Below are positions 1-5,830 of a stretch of 5,956 nt of DNA, piece after piece. The DNA comes from Dehalococcoidia bacterium (lineage in GTDB: Bacteria > Chloroflexota > Dehalococcoidia > SZUA-161). A program made the position numbers and the translations under genes. The DNA lies in assembly GCA_004376205.1 (NCBI GenBank), contig SOKG01000124.1, positions 1-5,956 of the forward strand. The letters are read 5' to 3'. The notes under the pieces are model-generated. The model was not told the DNA's origin, made no database searches, and worked only from the letters and a program-made list of their open reading frames with translations. Positions within the stretch are counted from its first letter, which is position 1, and the number at the start of each line of letters is the position of its first letter.

Positions 1-362
1 GTGACATTGAGGGAGCCTAGAGCAGCACCCCCCACCCCCTGGAATACGCGGAGCACCATCAGGGTGTTGAAGTCTCGGGTCAGGGCACAGGCGGTACCGG
101 CCAAGCCAAAGAGGAAGATGGAGGGCACCAGAATGCGCTTCCTGCCGAACCTGTCGGCCAGCACCCCCAGGAAGGGGGCCAGCACCATGCCGGGAAAGGT
201 GAAGGCGGTGATGAGCAGCCCTACCTGCAATTTCGATATCCCCAGGTCACGCACTATTGCGGGAAGGGCTGGAGCGATGCTGGACACCGCCATAACCGCC
301 AACAAGGTGACACCGAAGATGATCTGTAGGTTACGGTCGCGGTAGAGTTTAGCTTCTGACAT
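1..362 (-). CDS. MFS transporter, DHA1-like (N-terminal part, cut by window edge)
   Basis: Reading leftward from an ATG at 362-360, 120 codons stay open to the window edge; the C-terminal two thirds or more lies outside. The protein shows the start of a major facilitator superfamily exporter. A short cytoplasmic N-terminus is followed by hydrophobic segments at about residues 12-36, 45-66, 78-95 and 100-120. Between TM2 and TM3 is the MFS motif A, GVLADRFGRKR (residues 66-76). TM4 begins with RVFQGVGGAALG (105-116), typical of 12-TM drug:H+ antiporters. It would sit in the inner membrane and export a small molecule by proton antiport; the substrate cannot be told. The start is supported by AAAAGGA at 376-370, seven bases upstream, and by a close promoter. 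It is transcribed away from the methyltransferase operon, so a shared function is not implied. Confidence 0.93.
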   Translation of the reverse strand, partial: MSEAKLYRDRNLQIIFGVTLLAVMAVSSIAPALPAIVRDLGISKLQVGLLITAFTFPGMVLAPFLGVLADRFGRKRILVPSIFLFGLAGTACALTRDFNTLMVLRVFQGVGGAALGSLNV

Positions 363-390
363 AGCTTGGTCCTTTTGGCCACATACAACC

Positions 391-418
391 ATTCTAGTGA
401 ATCTCAGTTGAATGTCAA
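391..418 (-). promoter_or_regulatory. sigma70-type promoter for the MFS gene
   Basis: On the minus strand TTGACA (418-413) is followed after 16 bases by TAGAAT (396-391). This is a perfect -35 and a 5/6 -10. The predicted start of transcription lies near 384, giving a leader of only about 22 nt that carries the ribosome binding site AAAAGGA at 376-370. The region around the -35 also holds short TGTCA(N) direct repeats on the plus strand (413-427), which could be part of an operator, but this is not firm. Confidence 0.65.
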
Positions 419-543
419 TGTCACTGTCCAGGTACCACTTACCGCATGGCCAGGCGGTGGAAATGTTATCAAGAGGGTGTAGAACCCTATCCTACCATCC
501 CTGAAGTAGCGAGACCCGCCCCAGGCTGAGCCTCCATCTCACC

Positions 544-705
544 ATGGTGCCGCTCGAGGCCCTTCTCCTCATCGCCGTCAGAGGCAGCAAGGCGCAGCCG
601 GGGACAATGGACTACCCTCGGCAGTGGTATGAGGTGAACGAGTATTTAAACGGGGATACAAAGGACTTCAATGTCCTCTTTCTGCCTGAAGACTACACCC
701 AGTAA
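544..705 (+). pseudogene. Relic of a large membrane protein (YfhO/glycosyltransferase-like extracytoplasmic segment)
   Basis: A 53-codon frame from ATG 544 to TAA 703 contains, from about base 607, the string DYPRQWYEVNEYLN followed by DFNVLFLP. This pattern (a WYEVN-YLN segment, then an FxVLFLP strand) resembles the soluble segment after the TM bundle in large YfhO-like or PMT/ArnT-like membrane proteins. In those the motif sits in the middle of a protein of many hundred residues. Here it is bounded by in-frame stops at 502-504 and 703-705, has no convincing ribosome binding site, and the first ~20 residues do not fit the family. I therefore read it as a decayed fragment rather than a small gene. 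The family assignment is from memory of the pattern and is tentative. Confidence 0.4.
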
Positions 706-967
706 ACCGCCTCTTTCCTTAAGATTATGTTGAAAGACTTGGGCACACAACTTAGCGCATTGTGCAATTAGTGGGGCCTGCGACCTCGCGTGTTGCAAAG
801 GAGCAATTTTTGGTCTGACAGGCAGCCTGGAGCAAAGGGTAACCACTTTTTGCCCCCAAATTAGCTTGAAAAGGCGAAAAGGCCTGAAGAAAGACGTCTT
901 GAAGCGCTGGTGTCCGCTGAGACGGGAAAAGCAGTGATTCTCTTACCCGTTGACATAGACCTCGCTT

Positions 968-1002
968 GGCGAGCCCTCCTGCCTCTGCCGTGGAGGCTCG
1001 CC
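968..1002. repeat. Inverted repeat (8-bp arms GGCGAGCC/GGCTCGCC)
   Basis: GGCGAGCC at 968-975 is exactly complementary to GGCTCGCC at 995-1002. With a one-base bulge the stem continues for three more pairs (TCC 977-979 with GGA 992-994), leaving a 12-base loop. An overlapping alternative stem, CTCGC (961-965) with GCGAG (969-973), competes with it. No T-run follows, so it is not a standard intrinsic terminator. It ends right at the -35 of the promoter candidate at 1003, so an operator or a remnant structure is possible. Confidence 0.45.
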
Positions 1003-1031
1003 TTGACAGACAGCCCCAACTGTAGTACCAT
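1003..1031 (+). promoter_or_regulatory. Candidate sigma70-type promoter for the methyltransferase operon
   Basis: TTGACA (1003-1008) is a perfect -35. After a 17-base spacer comes TACCAT (1026-1031), a 4/6 match to the -10. Transcription would begin near 1038, leaving a leader of roughly 395 nt before the first gene at 1433. The -35 directly abuts the inverted repeat at 968-1002. A second TTGACA at 950-955 has no matching -10. A closer alternative -10, TATCAT at 1384-1389, lacks a good -35. This is the best, but not the only possible, promoter for the operon. Confidence 0.4.
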
Positions 1032-1207
1032 AAACCCGAGCTATAGAAGATATTTGAATCGAATTAAGTTGCCTGGATCTGCGTTATAGTGTAGACCACA
1101 GTAGATGATCTCCACCTCTGTCTTTCTCCTTTATACTCCAGTATTCCCCCCAAGTTGGCCTCAGCTTTCCTCCGCTAAAAGCACCCCCACGAAATTCCCT
1201 CCTCGCT

Positions 1208-1263
1208 AGCCACAGTCCACTACTGGCTTCGGAGCGACCGCTCACGGGGAGACAGCTCGTGAG
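1208..1263 (+). other. Possible structured leader segment (hairpins)
   Basis: Three small inverted repeats lie close together in the predicted leader. AGCC-(AC)-AGT (1208-1216) pairs with ACTGGCT (1222-1228). GAGC (1232-1235) pairs with GCTC (1240-1243). CTCACG (1241-1246) pairs with CGTGAG (1258-1263). The second and third share bases, so they would be mutually exclusive. I do not recognise a cobalamin riboswitch, T-box or other known leader here. Such short stems can arise by chance, so this is only a weak suggestion of cis-regulation. Confidence 0.2.
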
Positions 1264-1420
1264 ACCAGTGAGAATGGTGTCTTAGAGGGTTCTGGGACAT
1301 TGGCGGATTAGGTGCTTGAAGCGAAGGCGGCTTCGTAATCAGATGTTGATTGAAGCCAGGCTTAAGCAGTGCCCTCCATACTCTATCATAGGGAGTAAAT
1401 GTTCGATTTTATTTAGTAGT

Positions 1421-1429
1421 GAGGTTTGA
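1421..1429 (+). promoter_or_regulatory. Ribosome binding site and in-frame stop fixing the AsnB-like start
   Basis: GAGGT at 1421-1425 lies seven bases before ATG 1433. An in-frame TGA at 1427-1429, one codon before the ATG, rules out any longer N-terminus. This matters because the residue after the initiator Met is the catalytic position of the glutaminase family, and here it is Ala. Confidence 0.8.
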
Positions 1430-1432
1430 CCA

Positions 1433-2890
1433 ATGGCAGGCATTGCAGGAATAAGGACAAGCGGGGCTGATTTGGAAGGTATGCTCCAGAGGCTGAAGCA
1501 TAGGGGGCCTCGTGAAACCTGGCTCAGCCCCGAGCAGTATCTGAGGTTGGGGTGCTGCTTGCTGCCCTCCGAGATGATGCCCAAGCCCAGGGCCTATGCC
1601 TGCCAAGGGGCCAGGGTCGCTGTTCTTGATGGCCATGTTTACCACGCCGAAAGCGGCCAATCGGCCGATGCCGAGTTGATGCTCTCCCTGTATGAGAGAA
1701 ATGGCCCTCGATTTGTCGAGGCCCTGGATGGCGATTTCGCCTGCGCCATCGCCGATGGCGATGAGCTGATCCTGACCCGGGATGCGGTGGGCCTTAGGCC
1801 CCTATATTACAGCCACCAGGACGGCGGATTCCTCTTCGCCTCCGAGGCCAAGGCCCTTTGCCCTGTGGCCGACGATATCAAGGAATTCCCACCCCGGCAT
1901 GTATACACCTCAGCCGATGGCTTGCGGAGCTATACCCCCCGCCCTGAGGAGACCCCCGATTTCGATACCCCGGAGCAGGCAACCCAGATTCTGGCTGAGC
2001 TGCTGGAGCGGGCAGTTGAGAGGCGGATGGCCGACGGCGTGCCTGAGGGGGTGCTGCTCAGCGGGGGGCTGGACAGCAGCATCATCGCCTGCCTGGCCAA
2101 GGAGTATCGCCCCGATCTCAAGACCTTCACCGTGAGCCTGGGCGACGGGGAGGACCGGGAGCACGCCCAGGAGGTAGCACGCTATCTGGGAACCGAGCAT
2201 CACGAATACACATATACCGAAAGGGAGATAATTGAGGTGCTACCCCAGGTCATCTATTACCTTGAGTCCTTTGAGGAGGACTGTGTTAGTGGGGCGGTGG
2301 CCAACTACTTCGCTTCGCGGCTGGCCGCGGGGCACATCGGCTGTGTGCTCACCGGGGAGGGTTCCGACGAATTCCTCGGTGGCTACCATGAACTGAAGAC
2401 GGCCAAGGACGAGGCAGAACTTCAGCGGATGATGGACCGGCTCATCGCTGTGGCCTATAACACCGGGCTTCAGAGGCTGGACCGGATGATGGCCGCCCAT
2501 TCCCTGGAGTTTCGCACCCCCTTCCTCGATCGGGCGGTGACCGATTTCTGCCTCAAGATACCGGCCAAGTGGAAGGTCTATGGCCCGGAGCAGGTGGAGA
2601 AGTGGATTCTGCGCCGGGCGTTTTCTGGACGCCTTCCCGAGCACATCGTGTGGCGAATCAAACGCCCCTTCGCCGCGGGGGCGGGGTCGTCCGCCATCAT
2701 GGGCCCTCTGGCTGAAAAGCTGGTCTCAGGCTCGGATTTCATGGGGCATCGGCAGACGGAGGAGGGGCTGAGGCTTAATTCAGCGGAGGAGTTGTATTAT
2801 TATCGAATCTTCAAGGGCAGCTTTCCCCAGCCGACCCTGTCCCGCCTGGTGGCGAGGTGGGATCCGGCAAAAGGGGAGTTTCGCTCTTAA
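1433..2890 (+). CDS. Asparagine-synthetase-family (AsnB-like) ATP-dependent ligase with degenerate glutaminase domain
   Basis: This 485-residue cytoplasmic protein has the AsnB two-domain plan: an Ntn-type glutaminase fold (about 1-165) and a synthetase/PP-loop domain (about 180-485). The ATP site is intact: SGGLDSS (210-216), GEGSDEFLGGY (308-318), EFRTPFLDR (359-367), and K410 in WRIKRPF at the place of the essential AsnB Lys449. By remembered alignment to E. coli AsnB, the glutaminase looks dead. Catalytic Cys1 is Ala2 (MAGIAGI), the NGE oxyanion motif is DGH (66-68), and the Arg49 segment is LGCCLLP. The aspartate-binding loop TTIRAST is DCVSGAV (283-289), and the FSDGVG motif is FAAGAG (413-418). 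Known AsnB makes asparagine from aspartate, glutamine and ATP. The inference here is adenylation of another carboxylate with ammonia or an amine as acceptor, as in beta-lactam synthetase, which also lost the Cys. It is the first gene of the operon, 11 nt before the next start. Family certain, substrate unknown. Confidence 0.9.
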   Translation: MAGIAGIRTSGADLEGMLQRLKHRGPRETWLSPEQYLRLGCCLLPSEMMPKPRAYACQGARVAVLDGHVYHAESGQSADAELMLSLYERNGPRFVEALDGDFACAIADGDELILTRDAVGLRPLYYSHQDGGFLFASEAKALCPVADDIKEFPPRHVYTSADGLRSYTPRPEETPDFDTPEQATQILAELLERAVERRMADGVPEGVLLSGGLDSSIIACLAKEYRPDLKTFTVSLGDGEDREHAQEVARYLGTEHHEYTYTEREIIEVLPQVIYYLESFEEDCVSGAVANYFASRLAAGHIGCVLTGEGSDEFLGGYHELKTAKDEAELQRMMDRLIAVAYNTGLQRLDRMMAAHSLEFRTPFLDRAVTDFCLKIPAKWKVYGPEQVEKWILRRAFSGRLPEHIVWRIKRPFAAGAGSSAIMGPLAEKLVSGSDFMGHRQTEEGLRLNSAEELYYYRIFKGSFPQPTLSRLVARWDPAKGEFRS

Positions 2891-2891
2891 C

Positions 2892-2897
2892 GGGGAG
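2892..2897 (+). promoter_or_regulatory. Ribosome binding site selecting the 2902 start
   Basis: GGGGAG lies between the stop of the AsnB-like gene and ATG 2902, four bases before it. It favours this ATG over an in-frame GTG at 2857 that would overlap the upstream gene by 34 nt. Confidence 0.6.
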
Positions 2898-2901
2898 TTC
2901 C

Positions 2902-3579
2902 ATGGTCGAAGCGATCAAAGGTTTCGAGATAGAGATAGACAAGAATGAGGTGTGCCGTTGTCTGGGTTACAGGAGGGATCAGGGCCCCAATTCATCCATC
3001 TCCTCGCTGATACATAAGGAGATAGAGGTGGCCTACGGTCTCATCCAGACATCGTGCTTCTACCAGCTCATGGATGTAAGGCAGGTCCGCCGACCCCGGG
3101 TTATCCTAGAGAATGGTCTGGTGATAACCAGCGACGTCTTGAGCCGGGTGCTCTCCTGCTGTCGGCAGGCAGCTATCTTCCTGGCCAACATAGGCCAGGG
3201 CCTGGAGGAGAGAGTGGCCCAATTGATGAACGAGGGGCAGATGCTGAAGGCCACCATACTCGATGCCATAGGCTCGGAGGCGGCGGAGAAGACGGCTTGC
3301 TATCTTCAGGATAAAGTTCGAGAGCTTGCCAACTCGAATGGCGCTGAGATAACGCTGCGCTATAGCCCTGGCTATTGCGATTGGGATATCACCCAGCAGA
3401 GGGTTCTTTTTGAGGCTATGAATTCGGCTCCCCTGGGGATGAGTCTCACCGAGGAATGCCTTATGGTACCCCGTAAATCGGTCTCCGGCATCATCGGCCT
3501 GGGCCGGTTCGAGAAGCGTCGGCTCACGCATTCGCCCTGCCGCTTCTGCACCAAGACGGACTGTCAAAGCCGAAGGTGA
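2902..3579 (+). CDS. Stand-alone B12-dependent methionine synthase activation-domain protein (corrinoid reactivation)
   Basis: This 225-residue soluble protein matches the C-terminal reactivation domain of MetH, found here as a free protein. Diagnostic segments are a central Ala-rich helix with EAAEKTACYLQDKV (126-139), RYSPGYCDW (153-161) and MVPRKSVSGIIGLG (188-201), where MetH has its PxxSVSG-type SAM-binding motif. The tail carries a C-x2-C-x4-C cluster (Cys213, 216, 221), common in stand-alone versions and absent from classic MetH; it may bind metal. In MetH the domain binds SAM and remethylates Co(II) cobalamin after reduction. The likely role here is to rescue the oxidised corrinoid protein of the neighbouring methyltransferases, in place of the ferredoxin-like RamA/RACo activators. 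ATG 2902 is preferred; a GTG at 2857 would add 15 residues. The gene sits 11 nt after the AsnB-like gene and 1 nt before the MttB-like gene. Its own enzymology is not proven for this type. Confidence 0.85.
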   Translation: MVEAIKGFEIEIDKNEVCRCLGYRRDQGPNSSISSLIHKEIEVAYGLIQTSCFYQLMDVRQVRRPRVILENGLVITSDVLSRVLSCCRQAAIFLANIGQGLEERVAQLMNEGQMLKATILDAIGSEAAEKTACYLQDKVRELANSNGAEITLRYSPGYCDWDITQQRVLFEAMNSAPLGMSLTEECLMVPRKSVSGIIGLGRFEKRRLTHSPCRFCTKTDCQSRR

Positions 3580-3580
3580 T

Positions 3581-5014
3581 ATGGTCAGGAAGGGATTGGA
3601 AGGTGGCAGCTACAAGCCGCTGTCCGAGGATGATATAGCCCAGATCCATGACACCTCGATGAGGGTGTTTGAGGAGGTGGGCTTTCAGGTCAATTCGCAG
3701 AAGGCGCTTGCCTTCTTCCGGGATGCCGGGGCCGAAGTCGATGGCCACATAGTGAGACTGCCCCGAGAGACGGTCATGGAGCTTGTAGCCCGGGCACCTT
3801 CGGAGGTTACCCTCTACGGTCGCCAGCCGGAGCACCACTTAACCCTGGGTGGGGCACGGGTATACGCCGGCACCGGGGGCACCGCCCTTCATGTCATCGA
3901 CATGGCATCGGGTGAGAGGCGTCGAGCCACCCTCCACGACCTGAAGCAGATCGCCAAGCTGGGCGATGGCCTGGAAAACATCCACTTCTTCCTGCTGCCC
4001 ACCTATCCCAACGATGTACCGGTGGAGAATGTGGATGTCAACCGCTTCTTTGCCGGCCTAGACAATACCTCCAAGCACGTCATGGGAGGGGTCTACACTC
4101 TGGAGGGCATAAAGAGGGTGATCCGAATGGCGGAGATCATCGCTGGCTCGGCTGAGAGGCTGCGCCAGGAGCCCTTCATCTCCATGATAATATGCGCCAT
4201 CAGCCCGCTGAAGATGGATAGGGCCTATGGGGACATGATTGTGGCCATTGCCGAGGCAGGGATACCCATAGTGGTTCCCGCCGAGCCCCTGTGTGGCGCT
4301 ACCTCCCCGGTGACCCTGGCTGGCAACCTGGTGATTCAGAACGTGGATTCCCTCATCGGGGTCTGCCTCACTCAGATGGTGAATCGCGGCACCCCGGTGA
4401 TCTACGGCTCAGTGGCCTCCAGCACCGATCTCCGCGATCTAAAATACATCACCGGTGCCATCGAGATGGGGCTCTTGAATGCCGCTGGCGCCCAGATGGC
4501 GCAGTTCTATCGCCTCCCTTTCTACGCCACCGCTGGCATGTCTGATGCCAAGACCATCGATGCCCAGTGCGGCTATGAGTCGGCGCTTTCAAGCCTGCTC
4601 TGTGCCCTGGCTGGCGCCAACTTCATCCACGATGCCGCTGGCCTCCTCGACTTCGCCCTTAGTGTGAGCTATGAGAAATATGTGGTGGATAACGAGATCA
4701 TCGGCATGGTGATGCGGGCGGTGGAGGGGATAAGGGTGGACGAGGATACCCTGGCCTTTGACCTCATCAAGGAGGTAGGCCCGGCGGGGCACTTCGTCGC
4801 TGCCAGGCATACCAGGAAATACATGCGCACCGAGCATCACCAGCCCACCTTGAGCGAGAGGGATAACCTGGAGGAATGGCAGGCCAAAGGCAAAAGGGAC
4901 ACATGTGCCAGGGCGAGGGATCGGGTTGAGGAGATACTCTCCGCCCCCGGTTACCGGCTCCCGGATGGGGTAAGGCAAAGAATACTGGAGGAGATACCGG
5001 GGATCATAGATTGA
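3581..5014 (+). CDS. MttB-superfamily corrinoid methyltransferase without pyrrolysine
   Basis: This 477-residue protein belongs to the trimethylamine methyltransferase (MttB) superfamily, a TIM-barrel enzyme that moves a methyl group from a methylated amine to a cognate corrinoid protein. Typical features are the N-terminal LSEDDIAQIHDTSMRVFEEVGF block (14-35), VRLPRETVMELVARAP (58-73), the ATLHDLKQIAKLGDGLENI segment (116-134), and the late-barrel block LPFYATAGMSDAK (312-324) with CGYES and LAGANFIHDAAGLLD after it (330-357). The frame runs through without an internal TAG, so unlike archaeal MttB it has no pyrrolysine. Non-Pyl members with known substrates act on quaternary amines: glycine betaine (MtgB), proline betaine (MtpB), carnitine (MtcB), gamma-butyrobetaine (MtyB). 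The exact substrate cannot be read here. AGGTGAT directly before the ATG, overlapping the previous stop, serves as ribosome binding site and suggests translational coupling. Confidence 0.92.
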   Translation: MVRKGLEGGSYKPLSEDDIAQIHDTSMRVFEEVGFQVNSQKALAFFRDAGAEVDGHIVRLPRETVMELVARAPSEVTLYGRQPEHHLTLGGARVYAGTGGTALHVIDMASGERRRATLHDLKQIAKLGDGLENIHFFLLPTYPNDVPVENVDVNRFFAGLDNTSKHVMGGVYTLEGIKRVIRMAEIIAGSAERLRQEPFISMIICAISPLKMDRAYGDMIVAIAEAGIPIVVPAEPLCGATSPVTLAGNLVIQNVDSLIGVCLTQMVNRGTPVIYGSVASSTDLRDLKYITGAIEMGLLNAAGAQMAQFYRLPFYATAGMSDAKTIDAQCGYESALSSLLCALAGANFIHDAAGLLDFALSVSYEKYVVDNEIIGMVMRAVEGIRVDEDTLAFDLIKEVGPAGHFVAARHTRKYMRTEHHQPTLSERDNLEEWQAKGKRDTCARARDRVEEILSAPGYRLPDGVRQRILEEIPGIID

Positions 5015-5020
5015 GGCATT

Positions 5021-5827
5021 ATGCTCATCATCGGTGAAAAGATAAACGCCACCAGCAAGCAGGTGGCCGAGGCTATAGGCCACAGGGATGGCCTCTTCCT
5101 CCAAGAGCTGGCCCGCCAGCAGGTGGACGCTGGGGCTCATTATCTGGATGTGAATGCTGGGAGGGGGCAAGGCTCTGAGCAGGAGGCGGAGGACCTCAAG
5201 TGGGCCATCGACACGGTTCAGGCGGCGACTGGTGTGCCTCTATCGATAGATAGCTCCGACTCCCAGGCGATAAAGGCAGCACTGGCACATTGCCGTGGCA
5301 ACGCGGCCATTATCAACTCGGTAAACGCCGAGGAGGGAAAACTATCAGCCCTCTTGCCCCTGGCCCTGGAGCACCAGGCCGGTATCATCGCCTTAGCTAT
5401 GGACGATAGTGGGGTCCCCAAAGATGTGGAGGGGCGGCTCAGGGCCTGCAATCGCATCCTAGAGCGGGCCGTGGCCCATGGGATCCCCCTGGAGAGGATA
5501 TTTCTCGACCCCCTGGCCCTTCCCCTTTCCGTGGATACCGACCAGGGAATGGTTACCCTGAGGACGCTGGAGCAGATCAAGGCCCGCTGGCCCCAGGCCA
5601 AGACCACCCTCGGCTTGAGCAATGCTTCCTACGGCTTGCCGCTGAGGGGCGTGATAAATCGGGCGCTGCTGCTCATGGCCATTTACCTAGGCTTGGACTC
5701 GGTTATCCTGGATCCCCTGGATGCAAGGCTGATGGCCCATATCAAGGCGGCACAGGTGGTTCTGGGCAGGGACCCCTTCTGCAAGGGCTACCTCAACGAC
5801 TACCGGAAAGGCAGGATAAGGGAGTAG
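5021..5827 (+). CDS. Methyltetrahydrofolate:corrinoid methyltransferase, MtgA/AcsE-like
   Basis: This 268-residue protein is a single pterin-binding TIM barrel, close in length to Moorella AcsE (MeTr) and Desulfitobacterium MtgA. It begins with GEKINAT (5-11), followed by LDVNAG (42-47), IDSSD (76-80), NSVNAEEGK (99-107), MDDSGVP (127-133), FLDPL (161-165) and GLSNASYGLPLR (198-209). Asp77, Asn99, Asp163 and Asn201 fall where the folate-binding residues Asp75, Asn96, Asp160 and Asn199 are known in MeTr, so the active site looks complete. In MtgA-type systems it moves the methyl group from the methyl-corrinoid protein to tetrahydrofolate, giving methyl-THF for acetyl-CoA synthesis or oxidation. 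Lying between two MttB-like genes it most likely acts in that direction. An AcsE role in the carbonyl branch is less likely because no acs/CODH genes are seen. GAGG at 5013-5016 overlaps the previous stop; the gap is 6 nt. Confidence 0.92.
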   Translation: MLIIGEKINATSKQVAEAIGHRDGLFLQELARQQVDAGAHYLDVNAGRGQGSEQEAEDLKWAIDTVQAATGVPLSIDSSDSQAIKAALAHCRGNAAIINSVNAEEGKLSALLPLALEHQAGIIALAMDDSGVPKDVEGRLRACNRILERAVAHGIPLERIFLDPLALPLSVDTDQGMVTLRTLEQIKARWPQAKTTLGLSNASYGLPLRGVINRALLLMAIYLGLDSVILDPLDARLMAHIKAAQVVLGRDPFCKGYLNDYRKGRIRE

Positions 5828-5830
5828 GCC

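Larger units (their letters stand above)
363..1432. other. 1.07 kb divergent intergenic region without an intact gene
   Basis: Between the leftward MFS gene and the rightward operon I find no complete gene, tRNA, rRNA or CRISPR repeat. The stretch holds the MFS promoter (391-418), a membrane-protein gene relic (544-705), an inverted repeat (968-1002), a rightward promoter candidate (1003-1031) and small hairpins at 1208-1263. Stop codons are frequent in all frames, and the longer open stretches lack ribosome binding sites and recognisable protein motifs. The base composition looks less GC-rich and less codon-structured than the operon. The mixture of gene debris and regulatory sequence suggests a site of past insertion or deletion between two unrelated transcription units. 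Confidence 0.6.

Noticed and set aside
1..345. Plus-strand open frame of 114 codons over the left edge
   Set aside because: It is basic, proline-rich and without family motifs; the minus strand of the same bases encodes a clear MFS transporter with motif A and a promoter.
646..846. Minus-strand 66-codon open frame
   Set aside because: No recognisable motifs, no clear ribosome binding site, and it overlaps the better-supported membrane-protein relic on the other strand.
891..900. Perfect 10-bp palindrome AAGACGTCTT
   Set aside because: Palindromes of this length are expected several times by chance in 6 kb, and it is not next to a promoter.
950..955. Second TTGACA as a promoter -35
   Set aside because: No acceptable -10 lies 16-18 bases downstream.
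865..1089. 74-codon open stretch on the plus strand between TAG 862 and TAG 1087
   Set aside because: No ATG; the only usable start is a GTG at 910 without a ribosome binding site, and the peptide resembles no family I know. It also overlaps the inverted repeat and promoter candidate.
1201..1432. Cobalamin riboswitch before a B12-related operon
   Set aside because: I looked for the B12-box and its conserved core and did not find them.
2857..2901. GTG start for the activation-domain protein, adding 15 residues
   Set aside because: It overlaps the end of the AsnB-like gene, and the extra residues do not fit the family; ATG 2902 has its own ribosome binding site.
4589..5170. 193-codon minus-strand open frame
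   Set aside because: It lies antisense across the ends of two well-supported methyltransferase genes and shows no protein-family features; long antisense frames are common in GC-rich coding DNA.
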